The notes: generated from the sequence alone by a model not told the origin. 39,905 nucleotides of DNA from JAHIEZ01 sp964598275 (GCA_964598275.1 CAZRAZ010000003.1:1-39905); one strand, 5' to 3'. Shown: positions 29,277 through 38,041, counted from the stretch's first letter. Program-made: numbers and translations.

Positions 29277-30581
29277 ATGAATATCAAAAAACTTTTCTCT
29301 TACTTTAACCACCCAAACACCCTGTTGGTAATTAGTAGCTACCCCGATCCCAAAACCGGCATCGAGGGACTTGATGCCGTCGCCTGGCATTCCCAAAAAA
29401 CCCTTCACTCTCTGGCCGCTAAAAACAAAAGAATTGTCGTTTTTTCCGAAATCAGTTCCCAAAAAAAACCCTATTTAGACAGCAAAAACATCCTCGTTTG
29501 CCCCCTTTGGCAAAAAGGCAAACCCCTATCCTTTTTCAAAGCCTTACTTCAGGTTTTTAAATTCCCTCAAGCCAAAACTATCCTTTTTCAGTTTGAATTC
29601 AACATCTTTGGTGGCATCCTTCCTGTCTTAATTATCCCCCTCTTCTTACTGCTCTTTCGCCTTTCAGGCAAAAAAATTATTTTCGAAATTCACCAAGTTA
29701 TTATTAATATTTCCACCTTAAGCACCCATCTTCACCTTAAAAACCGCCTCATAGAAAAAATCCTCAATCTTGGACTCTTAAGCTTCTACCAAGCTGTCGG
29801 TTTTTTAAGCCAGCATATTGTTACTCTCGAACAAGAACTAAAAACTCGTCTATCCACTCTCGTCTCTGCTGATAAAATTAGTTTCATCCCCATCTCTACC
29901 CAAATCAAAAACAAGTTACCTCAAAACCAAGCCAAGCAAAAACTTGGTTTCAAATCTGACGACTTTGTTGTTATCTCCTTTGGTTTTATCAACTGGTACA
30001 AGGGCAGTGATTGGCTGGTTAAGGCTTTTTCTCAAATCAAAGACAAAAATATCAAGCTGATTATGGCCGGCGGCCCTTCCCCTACTCTTAAAGACAAAAC
30101 TTATTACCAAAAGTATTTTTCCCAATTCAAAAAAACCGTTAATTCCAACAAAAACATCAGCTTAACCGGTTTTATTCACGACGATCAAGTTAAACTCTAC
30201 TTTTCCGCCGCCGACCTGGTTGTTTTACCATACCGCATCTTTATGTCCTCTTCCGGACCATTGTCACTGGCCTTTTCTTATAGTTTACCCTTTCTTCTCT
30301 CCACTCCTTTGGCCAAAAACTACATCAACAGTCCAGACTTTTACCTATCCTTAAAAAAAGCTGGTTTAAACTTATCCGATATTAGCTTCCCCTTAAATTC
30401 AAGCGCTTTTAATTCAAAAATAAAAGTCGCCAAAAAAAATCTCAAAGTTCTCGCTTTTCTTTCTAAACTAATCAAAAAACAAAGAAGTCAGGCCAACACC
30501 TCTCAAAAATATCTTAATCTCATAAATTCAAGTAAAATTAATCATGCTTACTTCGCTGCGCCAAATTATCAAGCGTCTTGA
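29277..30581 (+). CDS. GT4-like glycosyltransferase
   Basis: The 434-residue protein has a GT-B layout. The N-terminal half contains a hydrophobic stretch (FGGILPVLIIPLFLLLFRL) that may dip into the membrane. The second half has VVISFGFINWYKGSDWLVKA, LIMAGGPSPTLKDK and ISLTGFIHDDQVKLYFSAAD, then VVLPYRIFMSSSGPLSLAFSY, the family's donor-binding region where the E-x7-E motif is usual. It should use an NDP-sugar to build a cell-surface glycan. It overlaps the next gene by 38 bp, so the two are one operon. Confidence 0.83.
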   Translation: MNIKKLFSYFNHPNTLLVISSYPDPKTGIEGLDAVAWHSQKTLHSLAAKNKRIVVFSEISSQKKPYLDSKNILVCPLWQKGKPLSFFKALLQVFKFPQAKTILFQFEFNIFGGILPVLIIPLFLLLFRLSGKKIIFEIHQVIINISTLSTHLHLKNRLIEKILNLGLLSFYQAVGFLSQHIVTLEQELKTRLSTLVSADKISFIPISTQIKNKLPQNQAKQKLGFKSDDFVVISFGFINWYKGSDWLVKAFSQIKDKNIKLIMAGGPSPTLKDKTYYQKYFSQFKKTVNSNKNISLTGFIHDDQVKLYFSAADLVVLPYRIFMSSSGPLSLAFSYSLPFLLSTPLAKNYINSPDFYLSLKKAGLNLSDISFPLNSSAFNSKIKVAKKNLKVLAFLSKLIKKQRSQANTSQKYLNLINSSKINHAYFAAPNYQAS

Positions 30582-33348
30582 TTTTTTACTCCTAATCGCC
30601 GTTCTAATCCTCCTTTTCGCCAAAAATTACACTCCAGGCACCTTTCTTATCGGTTGGGACAATCTCATGCCAGAACTAAACCCCTGGCTCAATATTAAAC
30701 GTTCTCTACTGGCAGTCTGGCAACAACACCAAGGTCTTGGCCTGGTCAGTGGCATGGCCCATTCTGCCGACCTGGTTCATCAACTGATAATCCTTCCTCT
30801 AACTCTTTTTCTACCTACCAACAACATCCGCTATTTATGGCATTTTGCCATGATGGGCGCCGGCACTCTCGGCCTTCTATTTGTTCTAAAAAAACATTTT
30901 CGCTTTTCCACTCTCATCAACCTCTCCGCCAGCCTTTTTTATTTACTCAATTTCGGCTCAGTCCAAAACTTTTACACCCCCTTCGAACCCTTTTCCGTCT
31001 TTTGGGGCTTTTTCCCTTGGCTTATCGCTAGTTTTTGGTCTTGTCTAAAACAATCCAACAAAAAAAATATTACCCGCCTGGCTATCCTTAATTTTTTGGC
31101 CACTCCCTCTTTTTATGTCCAAACCAATTTTATTGTTTACCTTCTCTGTCTTGGTCTCATTTCTCTTAGTTTCTTTATTACCTCCCGTCCTCGGCCGAAA
31201 TCCCAAAAATACTTCAAAAGTTTTGCCACCATTCTTCTGGTTAATCTATTTTGGCTTTTACCCTTTTTCTATTTCCTAAAAAATGACATCGGCAACAATC
31301 GTCAGTACTTCGGCAATCTTATCGGCAGCCAAGAGGTTTTTGAACGCAATCAACGTCGCGGCAATCTATCCGACTTCCTCCTTCTCCGCGGCTTTTATTA
31401 CGATTACCAAGCCGGCTCAACCTCTATTATGGCTCCCTGGGTTCAGCATTTTGAAAACCATTACACCCTAACCATTGGCTATTTTCTATCAAGCTTCGCT
31501 CTCATCGGTCTCATCTCCCTGCTTTTCAAATATAAAAAATTTAATACCGCCAGTCTCTCTGTCGTCCTCATGTTTTTTCTCTCTTGTCTAGCTCTTCTTT
31601 CCAACCAAGCCCCCTTCAGCTATCTAAATGCTTTTGTCAGACAAATTTCCATTCTAAATCAGGTTTTCCGTTCTCCTTTTACTAAATTCATCACCCCTGC
31701 CGTTTTTTCTTTTTCAATTCTGATTGCCTATGGGCTCAACTTCACCCTCAAATTACTTGCTTCTCTCAAATATTCAACCAAACTAATAAAAAAAATTCTT
31801 CTCATTACCTTTATTTCAGCCTTATTTATTTTTTCCCACCCTTCCTTTACCGGCAATTATCTCTCTCCCAAAATGCGTCAATCCATAAAATCAGAATATT
31901 TTGACTTATTTAACTATCTAAAAAACCAACCCAAAACTGCCCGTATTGCCCATCTTCCCTCTGGTAATTTTTGGGGCTGGACCGATTATAACTTTGGCAT
32001 CACCGGCTCCGGTTTTATTTGGTATGCCATCGACCAACCCATTCTTGATCGAACCTTTGATGTTTGGAGTCAAAAAAACGAACAATACTACTGGCAACTA
32101 GACAACGCTCTCCAAAAACAAAGCCCGGAATCACTTAACGATATTTTTGAAAAATATTCCATCCAATATGTCATTTTTGACAATAATATTTTTTATCCCT
32201 ACGATCACATCTATGCCAAAAACTCACTTCTAACCAAATCTCTTTTACGAAACATCGGCCAATTAAAACTAGAAAAGCAATTTGGTCAAATCTCCCTCTA
32301 TCGCTATCTCTCTGTCAATACTAATCTCTATACCACCGATCAGATGATCAGCGTTTCACCATTCAAAGCTGTTAACCAAGACTACGCTTTCCATAATTTT
32401 GGCGATTACCTTTCCACCCCCGTTTCACAAATTACCTTCCCCTTTATTGATATCTTTTCCAAACGTCTTCCTTCAGAATTTAGCCTCATCCCCCAAATCA
32501 ACTCTAATACTATTACCGTCGGCCAATATCAATTTCCCTACGATTCACAAAATCCACTCTACAATCAAAACCTGATTCTGTTCAACCATCCAAAGCCCGA
32601 ACTGCCTTTCCAACAATTCATCATCAGTCAAAGCGCCGCCTTTTTTAGATTTACCGACGAATCTTCAATCCATTCTTTCTTTTGGAATTTTCCCGAAATC
32701 GGTCTCAACCAATCCTATTTAATTAAAATCGAATACCGACATCTAACCGGTCGTCCCCTCAGATTGTCTATTTTGGGCAAAAATAACCGTTTCAAACTTT
32801 TAGAAACTCAACTTGAGCCATCCCAAAATTGGACCGAAAGTTGGTTTGTTATACCCCAGCAAGAAGACAACAACTATACCCCCGGCTTACAAATTTTAAT
32901 CTACAACTCATCTTTCAACCTTTTGTCTTCTATAAACGACATCAAATCCATCAAAATCTACCCATTCCCTTATCAACAATTAACCTCTGCTTTTTATCAA
33001 AACGATTCCGTCAATCTCACCAAATCCACCAGAAATTACCTCGATTCCATCTCAAACATCTTCTATTATCAAACAAAAATCACCCCAGAAAGTCAACTCT
33101 TCCTGGTTCTGCCACAATCTTTTTCTCAAGGCTGGCTGGCCTTCTACCTTTCCGGCCCCCGCCCCATATTCTTAAAAAACCACACTCCTGCCAACAACTG
33201 GGCTAACGCCTGGACCTTACCAGTTACCAGTTACCAGTTACCAGTTACCATCTACATAATTTTCTGGCCCCAACTCTTAGAATTTCTAGGCTTTGCCCTC
33301 CTTATTCCCGTTCTTGTCTACATTCTCAAAAAACCTAAACCGTTCTAA
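30544..33348 (+). CDS. Large GT-C-like membrane protein
   Basis: The 934-residue protein has about a dozen membrane helices in its first 450 residues, starting LDFLLLIAVLILLFAKNY, followed by an extracytoplasmic region of about 430 residues and a last helix (FWPQLLEFLGFALLIPVLVY). The FLIGWDNLMPELNPWLN loop with acidic residues after the first helix is as in GT-C glycosyltransferases that use polyprenyl-phosphate sugars (AftD/YfhO-like). That would fit the upstream GT4 gene: one makes a lipid-linked sugar, the other transfers it outside. The substrate is unknown. The C-terminus contains a heptanucleotide repeat (33217-33250). Confidence 0.75.
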   Translation: MLTSLRQIIKRLDFLLLIAVLILLFAKNYTPGTFLIGWDNLMPELNPWLNIKRSLLAVWQQHQGLGLVSGMAHSADLVHQLIILPLTLFLPTNNIRYLWHFAMMGAGTLGLLFVLKKHFRFSTLINLSASLFYLLNFGSVQNFYTPFEPFSVFWGFFPWLIASFWSCLKQSNKKNITRLAILNFLATPSFYVQTNFIVYLLCLGLISLSFFITSRPRPKSQKYFKSFATILLVNLFWLLPFFYFLKNDIGNNRQYFGNLIGSQEVFERNQRRGNLSDFLLLRGFYYDYQAGSTSIMAPWVQHFENHYTLTIGYFLSSFALIGLISLLFKYKKFNTASLSVVLMFFLSCLALLSNQAPFSYLNAFVRQISILNQVFRSPFTKFITPAVFSFSILIAYGLNFTLKLLASLKYSTKLIKKILLITFISALFIFSHPSFTGNYLSPKMRQSIKSEYFDLFNYLKNQPKTARIAHLPSGNFWGWTDYNFGITGSGFIWYAIDQPILDRTFDVWSQKNEQYYWQLDNALQKQSPESLNDIFEKYSIQYVIFDNNIFYPYDHIYAKNSLLTKSLLRNIGQLKLEKQFGQISLYRYLSVNTNLYTTDQMISVSPFKAVNQDYAFHNFGDYLSTPVSQITFPFIDIFSKRLPSEFSLIPQINSNTITVGQYQFPYDSQNPLYNQNLILFNHPKPELPFQQFIISQSAAFFRFTDESSIHSFFWNFPEIGLNQSYLIKIEYRHLTGRPLRLSILGKNNRFKLLETQLEPSQNWTESWFVIPQQEDNNYTPGLQILIYNSSFNLLSSINDIKSIKIYPFPYQQLTSAFYQNDSVNLTKSTRNYLDSISNIFYYQTKITPESQLFLVLPQSFSQGWLAFYLSGPRPIFLKNHTPANNWANAWTLPVTSYQLPVTIYIIFWPQLLEFLGFALLIPVLVYILKKPKPF
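33217..33250 (+). repeat. Heptanucleotide tandem repeat in the GT-C-like gene
   Basis: TTACCAG is repeated four times and then TTACCA, 34 bases in all, near codon 892 of 935. Because seven is not a multiple of three, gain or loss of one copy would change the last 42 residues, including the final membrane helix. Confidence 0.85.
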
Positions 33349-33357
33349 TATTTTCTC

Positions 33358-33642
33358 TCAAATATCCACTTTCAACTGTCCGCTGGCATACTTGTGTAAT
33401 AAACTGGCCATCAAGGTTTCATATGGCATACCATTTTCCACCGCTCTTGCTCTGATTTTATATAAAACCGCCTCTGATAATCTCATGTTTACATTTTTTG
33501 ATTTTTTTAAGCCCATTTTAGCCAAATCCATTAGTCTTTTCTTTTCCTTCTCCACATCGACCACCCTCTCCGTCTCGCCTTTCTCAAAATCAGCCACTAT
33601 TATTTTTTCTTCTTTACTTAATTCGCCTTTCTTTTGTTTCAT
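33358..33642 (-). CDS. CopG/BrnA-type ribbon-helix-helix antitoxin, no toxin seen
   Basis: The 94-residue protein has a charged N-terminus and a ribbon-helix-helix end: KNVNMRLSEAVLYKIRARAV then GMPYETLMASLLHKYASG, the usual CopG-type antitoxin. An adjacent BrnT/RelE-like toxin gene is expected, but the neighbours are the GT-C gene and a hairpin, so it looks solitary. An extended -10, TGCTAAAAT (33657-33649 on this strand), ends 6 nt before the ATG. Confidence 0.85.
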   Translation of the reverse strand: MKQKKGELSKEEKIIVADFEKGETERVVDVEKEKKRLMDLAKMGLKKSKNVNMRLSEAVLYKIRARAVENGMPYETLMASLLHKYASGQLKVDI

Positions 33643-33663
33643 ATTTCTATTTTAGCAATATTT

Positions 33664-33706
33664 AAGAACGTATCGTCCCGATGTTACATCGGGACGATAC
33701 GTTCTT
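33664..33706. repeat. Perfect 43-bp palindromic repeat
   Basis: AAGAACGTATCGTCCCGATG (33664-33683) is exactly complementary to 33687-33706 with loop TTA. It shares outer GAACGT/ACGTTC and inner CCGATG/CATCGG arms with the elements at 8605-8640 and 38772-38807. Confidence 0.85.
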
Positions 33707-33717
33707 ATCCTATAATC

Positions 33718-33746
33718 TTGACTGAAACCGATTCATAAGATATAAT
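33718..33746 (+). promoter_or_regulatory. Strong promoter of the 33982 gene
   Basis: TTGACT (33718-33723), 17 bp, TATAAT (33741-33746). It sits directly after the palindrome at 33664-33706. Predicted start near 33753. Confidence 0.75.
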
Positions 33747-33752
33747 TACCAC

Positions 33753-33981
33753 TGTTTCCACAAAAAATAGCTTTTTGTTGGAATATCTGTATTTAGTTCT
33801 TTGACAAACGACCGCAATAAGATTGAAGAACACCTTTAAGAGTACCCTTTTTTGATACTTTTCGACGTGTTCTTCAATCCTAGCAACTCAGTAAGGAGGT
33901 GCATAACCACCAATTTCCTCGTCGTATCCATTCGCCGCCAAGCCTGTGTTGGCTTTCATACATAAGAAAGGATCTCGCACC
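33753..33981 (+). other. 230-nt structured leader with hairpin and extra Shine-Dalgarno
   Basis: GATTGAAGAACAC (33821-33833) pairs with 33867-33879. A full anti-anti-SD match AAGGAGGTG lies at 33893-33901, yet the gene starts 80 nt later with its own AAGAAAGGA (33964-33972). A frame from GTG 33899 runs 28 codons to a TGA that overlaps the gene's ATG (CATGA), but its GTG is inside the SD, so translation is doubtful. Confidence 0.55.
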
Positions 33982-34518
33982 ATGAAACGCTTTCCACGCA
34001 CTTCAATCATCCGCATCGCTCTCATGTTCATCGTAGCCACACTGTTGCTTCTTCTTGCCTGGAACCTGCTCCCGTCGCACGCCCAAAGCTCTTCGAACGC
34101 CCCCTGGTCTTGGGTCAGCATTTCCTCAAAAGTCATTGCTCTCCAAGGGCAAAAGGTCACTGTCACCGTCAATGTTCGCAACACCACCACCGAGGGACGT
34201 AACTTTGGCCTCCATGTCTGGCACGGAGGACCAGCCTGGAATGGCTGTACGGACGAGGAACTTCCATTCGTATCCTGGCCGACCAGTGCACAGAAGGAAT
34301 ATTGCAGCAGAGAAAAAGGCTGTTCCTTCTACTGGAGCGGCACTATCGATCCAGGCGAATCACTTGACTATCAGATCACAGTCACCACCGCCACCGACTG
34401 GGTAGGCTACACTCCCTTCGCCAAAGTCTTCGATGAGGACTCCACAGAACTGGTAGAAATCATCATGACTGTATACCCCGCCTATCGGCAATACCTCCCT
34501 CTGGCTCTCCACCACTGA
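33982..34518 (+). CDS. GC-balanced secreted protein with a YLPL-type C-terminus
   Basis: The protein from ATG 33982 has 178 residues. A signal peptide (basic KRFPRTSIIR, core IALMFIVATLLLLLAWNLL) should be cut near SHA-QSS. The mature part is beta-rich (KVTVTVNVRNTTTEGRNFGL; GESLDYQITVTTATDWVGYT), like an Ig- or CARDB-type domain, with three Cys. It ends YRQYLPLALHH, similar to the YLPL(V/I)xR tails common in secreted Chloroflexota proteins. Balanced GC codon use, a Shine-Dalgarno and a strong promoter make it unlike its neighbours; I infer recent transfer. Confidence 0.7.
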   Translation: MKRFPRTSIIRIALMFIVATLLLLLAWNLLPSHAQSSSNAPWSWVSISSKVIALQGQKVTVTVNVRNTTTEGRNFGLHVWHGGPAWNGCTDEELPFVSWPTSAQKEYCSREKGCSFYWSGTIDPGESLDYQITVTTATDWVGYTPFAKVFDEDSTELVEIIMTVYPAYRQYLPLALHH

Positions 34519-34526
34519 TCTTCCCC

Positions 34527-34564
34527 GGCACGCCGCCTCAAAGCCCCTTGGCTGGCGGCGTGCC
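34527..34564 (+). terminator. GC-rich hairpin after the 33982 gene
   Basis: GGCACGCCGCC (34527-34537) pairs perfectly with 34554-34564, with an inner AGCC/GGCT pair. No long T-run follows, so it is a stability or Rho-linked end at best. Confidence 0.6.
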
Positions 34565-34585
34565 TCCCTCCCCTGCGGTCGTTTG

Positions 34586-35830
34586 TCAATCAAAATTCCC
34601 CAAATACCTCTTTATTTCTTCTCTTATATCTGCCCTATCCTCTCCCTTAATTACCCTATCAATCCATTCTGCCACTTTTTCAAAATCTTCCTCTTTAAAC
34701 CCCCTGGTCGTCATCGCCGGACTACCAATCCTAATTCCCGACGGTCTAAACGGACTGGCCTGATCATGCGGTATGGTGTTGGCGTTTACTATTATTCCCG
34801 CCTCTTCTAAAACCACCGCTGTCTCTTTACCCCTGCCCGCCAAGACTGGAGCATCACGACTGTCGGCGGGTCCCACATCAGTCACATCTACTACCATCAA
34901 ATGATTTTCCGTGCCAAACACCTTATAGCCCTTATTTTTCAAACTTTCTGCCAAAACCTTAGCATTTTTCACAATTTGCCGGGCATAAATCTTAAACTCC
35001 GGCTTACTTGCTTCTTCAAAAGCCACCGCCATAGCCGCAATCGTATTTTCATGCGGACCTCCCTGTAATCCCGGAAACACCGCCCTGTCAATCTTTTTTG
35101 CCAATTCTGCGTCTTTTTCTAATCCCTTTTTAGTTACTCCGATCACCGCTCCTCTTGGCCCTCGCAAACTTTTATGTGTCGTCGACGTTATTACATGCGC
35201 AAAAGCTGAAGGACTGGGATGTACTCCACCCACAATCAATCCCACAATATGCGACACATCGGCTACCAGCCACACTCCCACCGAGTCAGCAATTTTAGAA
35301 AATTTCTCCCAATCCAACACAAAAGGATAAGCCGTCGTCCCCGCCATAATCATTTTTGGTCGGGTTTGATCTACTAATTGTGCTAGTTTGTCATAGTCAA
35401 TCCGTCCATCTGCCTCCACATCGTATTGCACACTAGTAAAATATTTTCCTGAAAAAGTAATTTTGGGATGACCATGAGTCAAATGCCCTCCCGCCGACAA
35501 TTTTAGTCCACAAATTTCATCCCCCGCCTCTAGTAATGCCATCTGCACTGCGCAATTGGCAGGACTGCCCGAATAAGGCTGTACATTCAAATGTTCTACC
35601 TCCAACAGTTTCTTGCCCCTCTCCATGGCTAAATTTTCAATTTCGTCCACCACCCCATTGCCCTGATAATACCTTCGACCCGCATAGCCCTCCGCATATT
35701 TATTGGTCAGTACACTAGAAAGTGCCCGCCTTACCTCTTCTGAAGCAAAATTCTCGCTTGGTATCAAATAAATCTGCTCTTTTTGATTTCTCTCTTCTTT
35801 TTTAATCAAATCGGCAATCGTTTTATCCAT
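34586..35830 (-). CDS. glyA: Serine hydroxymethyltransferase
   Basis: This 414-residue PLP enzyme converts serine to glycine and feeds methylene-THF. Motifs: YLIPSENFASEEVR, NKYAEGYAGRRYYQG, VQPYSGSPANCAVQ, LSAGGHLTHGHP, Asp191 (VADVSHIVGLI), and TTTHKSLRGPRG with Lys220 binding PLP. The family usually has A-H-x-x-G before this Asp; here SHIVG. The methylene-THF made here can serve the flavin-dependent thymidylate synthase encoded nearby. The extended -10 TGATAGAAT (35844-35836) ends 5 nt before the ATG. Confidence 0.96.
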   Translation of the reverse strand: MDKTIADLIKKEERNQKEQIYLIPSENFASEEVRRALSSVLTNKYAEGYAGRRYYQGNGVVDEIENLAMERGKKLLEVEHLNVQPYSGSPANCAVQMALLEAGDEICGLKLSAGGHLTHGHPKITFSGKYFTSVQYDVEADGRIDYDKLAQLVDQTRPKMIMAGTTAYPFVLDWEKFSKIADSVGVWLVADVSHIVGLIVGGVHPSPSAFAHVITSTTHKSLRGPRGAVIGVTKKGLEKDAELAKKIDRAVFPGLQGGPHENTIAAMAVAFEEASKPEFKIYARQIVKNAKVLAESLKNKGYKVFGTENHLMVVDVTDVGPADSRDAPVLAGRGKETAVVLEEAGIIVNANTIPHDQASPFRPSGIRIGSPAMTTRGFKEEDFEKVAEWIDRVIKGEDRADIREEIKRYLGNFD

Positions 35831-35841
35831 TCTCTATTCTA

Positions 35842-36093
35842 TCACCCACCGCCTAGTCTCTCTTCTCCTTTCCCTTCCCATTCACATCCGCTGCATCCGC
35901 CTCCTTTATATCCTGGATTTAAACTAACCACTCCAGCAATATAGCAAATCCCTTCTTTTCTTTGACAAGTATCTCCTCCACCTCTAACGCTAACACAATC
36001 CACTATTAATTTTCCCCCTTCAACACCAGGATTAGCATCAGGATACTTTCTGTCTACTTCACCCAATATTTTATACCTCTCACCGTGTCCCAT
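35842..36093 (-). CDS. Small Cys-rich protein (83 aa)
   Basis: From ATG 36093 the protein begins MGHGERYKILGEVDRKYPDA and has five cysteines, ending with CSGCEWEGKGE. I do not recognise it, but its size and Cys pairs recall the duplicated Cys-rich proteins at 18881-19204 and 21997-22347. An upstream in-frame TTG (36102) is discounted because the TATAAT at 36107-36102 overlaps it. It lies between tmk and glyA with gaps of 57 and 11 bp. Confidence 0.6.
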   Translation of the reverse strand: MGHGERYKILGEVDRKYPDANPGVEGGKLIVDCVSVRGGGDTCQRKEGICYIAGVVSLNPGYKGGGCSGCEWEGKGEERLGGG

Positions 36094-36149
36094 AATACCC
36101 AATTATATCAGTTTTCTACGGCACCAACAACTTTCCTCAACTTTTGCTC

Positions 36150-36752
36150 TCACACCCACCCCCTCGTCTCAATTTCTCTCATAATTTTTTCATGTATTAC
36201 TTTTACTTCATCTTTTCCCTCCACCCTAATCCAATTCTCTTCCCTGCCCGCCAACCACTCATAAACATTTGTCACCCGTTCCAATCTTTCCGTTTTTTCA
36301 AAAATTGTTCTTTCGTCACCTCGCAAGTTCATCCTTTCCATTGCTATCTCAGCCGACACATCCACCCAAAATGTTAAATCAGGCACCACAGAAACTTTCC
36401 GATTAAGTTGAAGCAACCATTCTTTTTCGGCCACCTCTGCTCCATAAGCCACCGTTGATCCATAATATCTATCACTTACCACCACCCTTCCCGTCTCCAA
36501 AGCTGGCTTTATTACTCCATTAGTATGATCAATCCTGTCTGCCACAAAAATCATTTGCAAAGCCAGAGGAGGCATCTTTATCCTTTTCCTTACCACCTCC
36601 TCCACTAATTTACCCGCCGGCCCATCAGTATGTTCTGCTGTCAGCAACACATCTACCCCTCTCCTTTCCCACTCCTCAGCCAACATTCTTGCCTGGGTAC
36701 TCTTCCCGCTACCATCAATCCCTTCCAAAACTATAAATTTACCTTTTTCCAT
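36150..36752 (-). CDS. tmk: Thymidylate kinase
   Basis: This 200-residue kinase phosphorylates dTMP to dTDP. The P-loop is GIDGSGKST (11-19), the substrate helix has FVADRIDHTNGVI, and the SDRYYGS segment is the DRY motif. A LID region follows at NLRGDERTIFEKTERLERV. It is the last gene of a thyX-dcd-tmk run, overlapping dcd by 14 bp. Together with GlyA this gives a complete short route from dCTP and dUMP to dTTP. Confidence 0.95.
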   Translation of the reverse strand: MEKGKFIVLEGIDGSGKSTQARMLAEEWERRGVDVLLTAEHTDGPAGKLVEEVVRKRIKMPPLALQMIFVADRIDHTNGVIKPALETGRVVVSDRYYGSTVAYGAEVAEKEWLLQLNRKVSVVPDLTFWVDVSAEIAMERMNLRGDERTIFEKTERLERVTNVYEWLAGREENWIRVEGKDEVKVIHEKIMREIETRGWV

Positions 36753-37311
36753 TTTTTCTAAAATCTAAATAAATTTTACTGGCTGTCGGCCCCTTTTGTT
36801 CAAAATACTTACTTCCCAGTCTTTTATCTCCATAAGGTATTTCCACCGGACTGCTCATTTTCACAAAACAAATTTGAGCCACTTTCATTTCTGCATACAA
36901 TCTAATCGGCAATCTCGATATATTACTCATTTCAAAAGTCAACTGCCCTTTAAAACCCGGATCAACATAACCTGCCGTCGCATGAATTACCAATCCCAAC
37001 CTCGCCAACGAACTTTTTCCCTCCAACTTACCGGCCAAATCTCGTGGAAAAGAAAAACTCTCTACTGTCGAACCCAAAATAAATTCGCCCGGATGCAACA
37101 CAAAACCCTCCTTCTCTATCTTCACCACTCGCGACACATCCTGTCTATCCCTTACATCAATCTCCCCCGCCTTATGATTATCAAACACCCGCACCTTTTC
37201 GGAAAATTTTAAATCGTAACTCGATGGTTGCACGCAAGTTTCGTCAAAAGGATCAATCATCAGCCTCCCCGCCTTAACCGCTTTTTTAACATCCCTATCA
37301 GATAAAATCAT
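36739..37311 (-). CDS. dcd: dCTP deaminase
   Basis: From ATG 37311 the protein has 190 residues, beginning MILSDRDVKKAVKAGRLMI. The trimeric dUTPase-like fold shows VQPSSYDLKFS, GKSSLARLGLVIHATAGYVDP and FEMSNISRLPIRLY, with the catalytic Glu in the GQLTFEMSN strand. An upstream GTG-type extension lies inside the thyX gene and is not homologous, so I use 37311. The enzyme turns dCTP into dUTP; the closely related bifunctional form would give dUMP directly, which would suit ThyX. It overlaps thyX by 14 bp. Confidence 0.93.
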   Translation of the reverse strand: MILSDRDVKKAVKAGRLMIDPFDETCVQPSSYDLKFSEKVRVFDNHKAGEIDVRDRQDVSRVVKIEKEGFVLHPGEFILGSTVESFSFPRDLAGKLEGKSSLARLGLVIHATAGYVDPGFKGQLTFEMSNISRLPIRLYAEMKVAQICFVKMSSPVEIPYGDKRLGSKYFEQKGPTASKIYLDFRKNGKR

Positions 37312-38041
37312 TTTTTCTTTTCCTAAATTGACCTCTAACCCGCAACTCTCCTCCTTCAATCTGTTTCCACGCACCACAACTTAAATTTCCCTCCCAGCAA
37401 ATCCCCTCCACCGCGCAACTTGCCCCCGCCAACTCAAACAACAAAGGCGCTTTTTTCCTCACTAATTTAAGCATTGCTTCAGCCAATGCTCTAATTTCCC
37501 ATTGTGCCCTTTGACAACATCTTAACTCAAAAAAATGCAACAGCGTCCTGGCATTCATACTAACAACCATTTTGGTTTGCAAAGATTGAGGCTGACAATA
37601 TCTGGCATCTTCTATTTTTATGCCCGCCTCAATCAATTTTTCATATAATCTCTGCCCCGCTGTTAAATATTTTTCATATTCTCCTTTTAGTTTTGATTTT
37701 TTTATCGCCTCCGGTATTCGATACGACACTTCCGCTCTTTTCACATAGCGACCCGACTGCACCGAAAAGCTAGTTCCCACCCGATGTCTAACCAATTGGG
37801 TTTCTGTAATTCGTGAAATTCCTTCAATGGCAAAAGTAAAACTGGCATGCTCTATTGTTGACATGTGCCCGCTGGCAATTACCTGTCTTATCAATCTCTT
37901 TTTTGTTTTCTCGTCTGTCTTTTTTAAAATCTCATCCGCCCCCGCCGTGCTGTAACACTGTCTTATGGCCGCCGCCACATTGCTTTCTGCCTCCCCGGTC
38001 CAAGACAATAATTTAACTTTCAATTTATCTTCTCTTACCAT
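37298..38041 (-). CDS. thyX: Flavin-dependent thymidylate synthase
   Basis: This 247-residue enzyme makes dTMP from dUMP with FAD, NADPH and methylene-THF. It shows TIEHASFTFAIEGISR, LVRHRVGTSFSVQSGRYV (85-100) and MNARTLLHFFELRCCQRAQWEIRALA, all ThyX features. The signature RHR-x7-S appears as RHR-x8-S: one extra residue lies between Arg87 and Ser96. The C-terminal tail contains several cysteines (CAVEGICWEGNLSCGAW) not typical of the family. The predicted product is active because the rest of the fold is intact. dcd and tmk follow in the same operon. Confidence 0.93.
   Translation of the reverse strand: MVREDKLKVKLLSWTGEAESNVAAAIRQCYSTAGADEILKKTDEKTKKRLIRQVIASGHMSTIEHASFTFAIEGISRITETQLVRHRVGTSFSVQSGRYVKRAEVSYRIPEAIKKSKLKGEYEKYLTAGQRLYEKLIEAGIKIEDARYCQPQSLQTKMVVSMNARTLLHFFELRCCQRAQWEIRALAEAMLKLVRKKAPLLFELAGASCAVEGICWEGNLSCGAWKQIEGGELRVRGQFRKRKNDFI

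Noticed and set aside
28448..29287. Leftward 279-codon frame opposite the GC-rich gene
   Set aside because: It is the antisense of a GC-rich gene, has Gly/Asp/Arg-rich low-complexity translation and no promoter; the + frame has a signal-anchor and an SD.
33899..33985. 28-codon leader peptide before the 33982 gene
   Set aside because: Its GTG lies within the AAGGAGGTG itself, so a ribosome could not start there in the normal way; kept only as a remark.
37312..37377. 22-residue N-terminal extension of dCTP deaminase
   Set aside because: It lies in the thyX coding sequence and adds no homologous residues; MILSDRDV is the family start.
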